Under the pieces are notes generated by a model. That model saw only the letters and a program-made list of their open reading frames with translations. It searched no databases and had not been told where the DNA came from. 64,000 bases of DNA from Nesterenkonia sp. E16_10 (lineage in GTDB: Bacteria; Actinomycetota; Actinomycetes; Actinomycetales; Micrococcaceae): contig NZ_JADPSA010000042.1 of assembly GCF_017347085.1 (NCBI RefSeq), positions 62,001-126,000 on the forward strand, read 5' to 3'. The translations under genes were made by a program, and so were the position numbers. Shown here in pieces: positions 61,281-64,000 of this stretch. Within the stretch, counting starts at the first letter, position 1; the number at the start of each line of letters is the position of its first letter.

Positions 61281-62345
61281 TCAGGCGGCGGCGTCGGCCT
61301 TGTCCAGGGACGCGATGTCGATGACGGCGCGGTAGCGCACGTCACCGGAGACGACCTTCTCGTAGTACTCGTCCACCTGGTCGGCGTTGATCAGCTCGAT
61401 CGTGGAGGTGATGCCGTGCTCGGCGCAGAAGTCCAGCATCTCTTGGGTCTCGGGCAGCCCGCCGACCATGGAGCCGGCGTAGTTGCGGCGCATGGCGAGC
61501 AGCGAGAACATCTGGAAGGACTGCTCCTCGCTCGGGGCGCCGAGGTTGACCATGGTGCCGCCGCGGCCCAACAGGCCGAGGAAGGAGTCCAGGCTGACCG
61601 AGGCACCGACGGTGTTGATGATCAGGTCGAAGCTGCCGGCGAGGTCCTTGAACGCCGAGCCGTCTTCGGTGGCGCGGTAGGCGGTGGCGCCGAAGGCCAG
61701 GCCGTCTTCCTTCTTGCTGTCGGTGCGGCTGAGCACGGTGACCTCGGCGCCCATGGCGGCGGCGATCTTCACGGCCACGTGGCCGAGTCCGCCCATGCCG
61801 ATGACGCCGACCTTGACGCCGGGGCCGGCGCCGTAGCGCTTGAGCGGCGCGTAGGTGGTGATCCCGGCGCAGAGCAGCGGGGTGGCCGCGGCGGGGTCGA
61901 GGCTCTCGGGAACGCTGAGCACGAAGTGATCGCGCACCACGATCTGCTGGCTGTAGCCGCCGTGGGTGGTCTCGCCGTCCTTGTTCTGACCGTTATAGGT
62001 CGCGACGACGCCCTGGCTGCAGAACTGTTCCTCACCGTCCTTGCAGGCCTCGCACTCCATGCAGGAGTCCACGAAGCAGCCGACGCCGACGGTGTCGCCG
62101 ACCTTGAACTTCGAGACATCGGCACCGACCTCGACGACGTCGCCGACGATCTCGTGACCCGGGGTGATCGGGAAGGAGGTGCCGCCCCACTCGTCGCGGA
62201 CCTGGTGGATGTCGGAGTGGCAGATGCCGGCGTAGCGGATGGCGATCCGGACATCATCGGTGGCCAGGCTGCGGCGCTCGAGCGTGCGGGTGGTGAAGCT
62301 GGACTCCGCGCTGTCGGCCTGGAGCGCTGTGATCGTTGTGGTCAT
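61281..62345 (-). CDS. Zinc-dependent alcohol dehydrogenase (YahK/CAD-like)
   Basis: 354 residues. Catalytic zinc Cys42 (GICHSDIH), His64/Glu65 (PGHEIVG) and the distal Cys; structural zinc Cys95, 98, 101 and 109. Cofactor motif GMGGLGHVAVKIAAAMGAEVTVLSRTDSKKED has Ser-Arg after the second strand, favouring NADPH. The CAD group reduces or oxidises aldehydes and alcohols. Part of a stress block on the same strand as OsmC and the hydrolase. Confidence 0.92.
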   Translation of the reverse strand: MTTTITALQADSAESSFTTRTLERRSLATDDVRIAIRYAGICHSDIHQVRDEWGGTSFPITPGHEIVGDVVEVGADVSKFKVGDTVGVGCFVDSCMECEACKDGEEQFCSQGVVATYNGQNKDGETTHGGYSQQIVVRDHFVLSVPESLDPAAATPLLCAGITTYAPLKRYGAGPGVKVGVIGMGGLGHVAVKIAAAMGAEVTVLSRTDSKKEDGLAFGATAYRATEDGSAFKDLAGSFDLIINTVGASVSLDSFLGLLGRGGTMVNLGAPSEEQSFQMFSLLAMRRNYAGSMVGGLPETQEMLDFCAEHGITSTIELINADQVDEYYEKVVSGDVRYRAVIDIASLDKADAAA

Positions 62346-62463
62346 GAAACGTGTTTCCTTAGGGGAAGTAGAAAGAGGGGGACACGGCGCAGGGCCGCAG
62401 CGAGCATGAGATGCGCGCCGCGACCCTGCAGAAGTGTGGTGGGCCCGGGTGGGCCCGCGAGGA

Positions 62464-62904
62464 TCAGCTCTCGAGGGTGGCGTCCAGGGTGATCTCGACC
62501 CCGGTGAGCGCCTTGCTGACCGGGCAGCCGGTCTTGGCGGCCTCGGCGGACTTCACGAAGGTGTCCTCGTCGATGCCGCTGACCTTGCCGTTGACCGTGA
62601 CCTTGATCCCGGTCAGCTTGAAGCCGCCCGACTGGTCTGGGCCCATGGAGACATCAGCGCGGACGTCGAGGGTCTCGACGGTGCCACCGGCGTTGGTGAG
62701 CTCGGCGGAGAGCTGCATGGCGAAGCAGGAGGAGTGCGCTGCCGCGATGAGCTCCTCCGGGCTGGTGCTGCCGTCGGCGTCGTCGGCCGCGCGCTTCGGG
62801 AAGGACACCCCGTAGGTGCCGATCTTGGAGCTGCTGAGCTCGACCTCGCCGGAGCCCTCTTCGAGTGATCCGTTCCAGGCGGTGCGTGCTGTGCGTGTAG
62901 GCAT
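62464..62904 (-). CDS. osmC: OsmC-family peroxiredoxin
   Basis: 146 residues. Redox pair Cys60 (SSCFAMQL) and Cys127 (TGCPVSKAL), with SPEELIAAAHSSC and KISGxDxxTFVKSAEAAK-type helix. Reduces organic hydroperoxides. Standard OsmC length and pattern, not the longer Ohr. A palindromic operator lies upstream of the next gene on the same transcript. AAGGAG ribosome site. Confidence 0.92.
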   Translation of the reverse strand: MPTRTARTAWNGSLEEGSGEVELSSSKIGTYGVSFPKRAADDADGSTSPEELIAAAHSSCFAMQLSAELTNAGGTVETLDVRADVSMGPDQSGGFKLTGIKVTVNGKVSGIDEDTFVKSAEAAKTGCPVSKALTGVEITLDATLES

Positions 62905-62974
62905 ATCTGTTCTCCTTGAATGGGTGGGTTCAGCGTCAGTCTTGCGGCTGTGTCCGGATGCTTCCTGGACGTGA

Positions 62975-63894
<920 letters not shown>

Positions 63895-64000
63895 GTACAC
63901 TGGGATGACGGCACCATGAAAAGCGCGGAAACGCGAGGGTGCGCAAGGCTTTGGGTCACCGAGGCACCGTGATCCTGAAACACCGCGATATTCAAACTCA
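63895..64000. other. Right-edge segment without a supported gene
   Basis: No frame with coding character and ribosome site is complete. ATG 63916 gives only 18 codons. A regulator read to the right could start beyond 64000. Confidence 0.4.

Overview
The window is a GC-rich stretch of an actinobacterial chromosome. Dense gene packing, many GTG and a few TTG starts, leaderless genes (a TANNNT box about 6-8 nt before the start codon), an Excalibur/sunset-type surface protein and a cory-CC-star/ArsA pair all fit the Micrococcales, probably Micrococcaceae (Nesterenkonia-like). The genus is a weak inference. I found no rRNA, tRNA, CRISPR array, IS element or phage gene; this is mostly metabolic and accessory chromosome.

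Bases 1-6.5 kb: the tail of an FMN-dependent 2-hydroxy-acid oxidase, a secreted Ig-repeat/sunset protein, then an operon of ETF beta, ETF alpha, an HpcH/HpaI-type CoA-ester lyase and an acyl-CoA dehydrogenase homologue that lacks the catalytic glutamate at both known positions. Bases 6.5-20.3 kb form a catabolic island: a sugar-porter MFS protein, a (hydroxy)hydroquinone module (maleylacetate reductase, PcpA/MhqO-type dioxygenase, MhqD-type hydrolase), an ArsA ATPase with a cory-CC-star partner, DoxX, an amidohydrolase, and an operon of CaiB CoA-transferase, citryl-CoA-lyase-like protein and a two-subunit LigB/LigA ring-cleavage dioxygenase, followed by IclR and GntR regulators. Four copies of one palindrome (CGGAC-N4-GTCCG) sit before four separate transcription units of this island, so an unlinked repressor probably controls them together.

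Bases 20.3-24.6 kb are a malonate-use operon: a single ORF fusing malonyl-CoA decarboxylase to malonyl-CoA synthetase, plus MadL and MadM transporter subunits, read divergently from the GntR regulator. Bases 24.6-45.8 kb hold mixed functions: a MinD-like ATPase, a beta-phosphoglucomutase/GH65 phosphorylase fusion, a double-hotdog thioesterase, a CPBP protease, a MATE pump, several membrane proteins, a phytoene-desaturase-like oxidoreductase, LysE with its ArgP/LysG regulator, an LLM flavoprotein, and a TetR/DHA2 efflux pair with two clear operators.

Bases 45.8-64 kb hold two paralogous small membrane proteins bracketed by a 59-bp palindromic repeat, CopC with a His-rich membrane protein, YccF, an aldehyde dehydrogenase, and a three-gene translationally coupled operon (GT2, acyl-CoA-dehydrogenase-like, PIG-L deacetylase fused to a NodS-like methyltransferase) that looks like an uncharacterised amino-sugar pathway. 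Then come two NAD-dependent SDR-type proteins, a membrane-protein/winged-helix regulator pair with a double palindrome, RidA, a P2-type cation ATPase, and a stress block (hydrolase, OsmC, alcohol dehydrogenase) whose promoter carries two palindromic operators.
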